Below, piece by piece: positions 6,942 to 7,951 of a stretch of 7,951 nt of DNA. The stretch is from NCBI GenBank assembly GCA_047975295.1, contig JBKEDH010000146.1, positions 1-7,951 on the forward strand, written 5' to 3'. The first letter of the stretch is position 1, and every line of letters starts with the position of its first letter. Position numbers and translations under genes: made by a program. The notes under the pieces are model-generated. The model did not search any database, was not told where the DNA came from, and saw only the letters and a program-made list of their open reading frames with translations. This DNA comes from JBKEDH01 sp047975295. Lineage in GTDB: Bacteria; Bacteroidota; Bacteroidia; Flavobacteriales; Flavobacteriaceae.

Positions 6942-7826
6942 ATGACCATTTTAGACGGAAAAAAAATAAGCAACGATATTAAAGACGAAATTGCTGCCGA
7001 GGTACAAAAAATGCAGAAAAAAGGTGAAAAAGTACCACATTTAGCAGCAGTTCTTGTTGGAAACGATGGTGCTAGTTTAACCTATGTGGGCAGTAAGGTA
7101 AAGGCTTGCGAACGTGTGGGGTTCGAATCGACTTTGGTGAAAATGTCGAATACAACAAGCGAAATCGAGTTATTGGATAAGATAAAAGAGCTTAACGAAA
7201 ACGGCAATATAGATGGTTTTATTGTTCAGTTACCTTTGCCCCCACAAATAGATGAGAAAAAAATATTGTTGGCCATAAATCCCGATAAGGATGTAGATGG
7301 TTTTCATCCGGCCAATTTTGGAAAGATGGCATTGGATATGTCAACCTTTATTCCGGCGACACCATTTGGTATTTTAGAGCTATTGGAACGTTACGGTGTC
7401 GAAACCAAAGGGAAGCATACCGTTGTTATAGGACGTTCGCATATTGTTGGCCGTCCCATGAGTATTTTAATGGGCAGAAAGGGTTTTCCGGGCAATTCGA
7501 CTGTAACCTTAACCCACAGCCATACCAAAAATATTACCCAAATTACATCACAGGCCGATATTGTTATTTCGGCATTGGGAGTACCTAATTTCTTAAAGGC
7601 CGAAATGGTAAAAGACGATGTTGTAATTGTCGATGTAGGTATTACTCGCGTAGTGGATGAAAACTCTCCAAAAGGTTATAAAATTGTAGGTGATGTCGAT
7701 TTTGATAATGTAAGCAAAAAAGCAAGTTATATAACGCCGGTTCCAGGTGGTGTAGGCCCTATGACCATTGCTATGTTGCTAAAAAACACATTGTTGGCAA
7801 GAGAACGCCACAGACAGCAAGATTAA
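6942..7826 (+). CDS. folD: Bifunctional methylenetetrahydrofolate dehydrogenase / methenyltetrahydrofolate cyclohydrolase
   Basis: FolD oxidises 5,10-methylene-THF with NADP+ and hydrolyses the product to 10-formyl-THF, the formyl donor for purines and initiator fMet-tRNA. The protein is cytoplasmic and usually a homodimer. Its 294 residues match the family length. The substrate/catalytic domain has TYVGSKVKAC at 47-56, giving the conserved Tyr48 and catalytic Lys52 in Y-x3-K spacing. QLPLP (96-100) and DKDVDGF (115-121) are also present. The Rossmann domain has VVIGRSHIVGRPMSILM (161-177) and THSHTKN (191-197). The C-terminal signature TPVPGGVGPMTIAMLLKNTL spans 265-284. PATPFG (138-143) replaces the more common PCTPxG, a change I take as normal for this phylum. 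The gene lies 86 bp after ffh on the same strand, probably in one operon. Its stop overlaps that of the convergent frame at the right edge. Confidence 0.98.
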   Translation: MTILDGKKISNDIKDEIAAEVQKMQKKGEKVPHLAAVLVGNDGASLTYVGSKVKACERVGFESTLVKMSNTTSEIELLDKIKELNENGNIDGFIVQLPLPPQIDEKKILLAINPDKDVDGFHPANFGKMALDMSTFIPATPFGILELLERYGVETKGKHTVVIGRSHIVGRPMSILMGRKGFPGNSTVTLTHSHTKNITQITSQADIVISALGVPNFLKAEMVKDDVVIVDVGITRVVDENSPKGYKIVGDVDFDNVSKKASYITPVPGGVGPMTIAMLLKNTLLARERHRQQD

Positions 7827-7951
7827 TTATTGGGCTTATTAAATACTTTTTTTAATTGACTGAAAAATTGCCGATTTACGTCTATTTTTCGTCTTTTTCT
7901 CCTTTCATAATCTTGGCTATGTAACTTTTTAAAAGCCTTTAATTGTACAAA
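7823..7951 (-). CDS. 3' end of an unidentified convergent gene, cut by the window edge
   Basis: A minus-strand frame enters at the right edge and stays open for 42 codons until TAA at 7823-7825. The tail is very basic (QDYERRKRRKIDVNRQF, then SQLKKVF, ending NKPNN), which would suit a cytosolic tail of a membrane protein or a nucleic-acid-binding end. I do not recognise the family. Coding status is inferred from the open frame in A+T-rich DNA, the plausible composition, and the lack of any plus-strand gene after folD. The two stop codons overlap by two bases, a compact tail-to-tail arrangement. A chance open frame remains possible. Confidence 0.45.
   Translation of the reverse strand, partial: FVQLKAFKKLHSQDYERRKRRKIDVNRQFFSQLKKVFNKPNN

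Overview
The window looks like core chromosomal DNA of a Bacteroidota species, most likely Flavobacteriia. The evidence is the low G+C, the almost complete lack of Shine-Dalgarno sequences, Bacteroidota-type -7 boxes (TAnnTTTG) ahead of three genes, a secreted DUF1573 protein with the typical '...NAQ' signal-peptide end, and a LETM1-related protein of the type seen in flavobacteria. The family-level placement is an inference; no rRNA or tRNA gene is present to confirm it.

Layout from left to right. (1) Positions 1-98 hold nothing I can assign. From about 99 to 530 (+) lies the PDZ-bearing C-terminal part of an aspartyl-protease-family protein whose N-terminal protease region is missing. (2) A two-way terminator-like hairpin separates it from a convergent DUF1573 gene (601-1020, -). 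(3) A 234-bp divergent promoter region serves the DUF1573 gene and valS (1255-3891, +), which encodes a complete valyl-tRNA synthetase. (4) A 285-bp A+T-rich convergent gap follows, with one clean hairpin and no gene. (5) On the minus strand, 4177-5349 encodes a 390-residue LETM1-related protein with a TerB-like middle segment and a LETM1-signature hydrophobic segment at its extreme C-terminus. (6) A 177-bp divergent region precedes ffh (5527-6855, +), the SRP GTPase, which is followed after 86 bp by folD (6942-7826, +). (7) The right edge carries an open minus-strand frame, probably the 3' end of a convergent gene whose stop codon overlaps that of folD.

The three housekeeping genes serve translation (valS), co-translational membrane targeting (ffh) and one-carbon/folate metabolism (folD, which feeds purine and formyl-Met-tRNA synthesis). 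They are ordinary in sequence. The less routine items are the LETM1-related protein, the truncated PDZ gene at the left edge, and possible control sequences in the intergenic regions. I see no CRISPR array, no complete mobile element, no defence system and no RNA gene.
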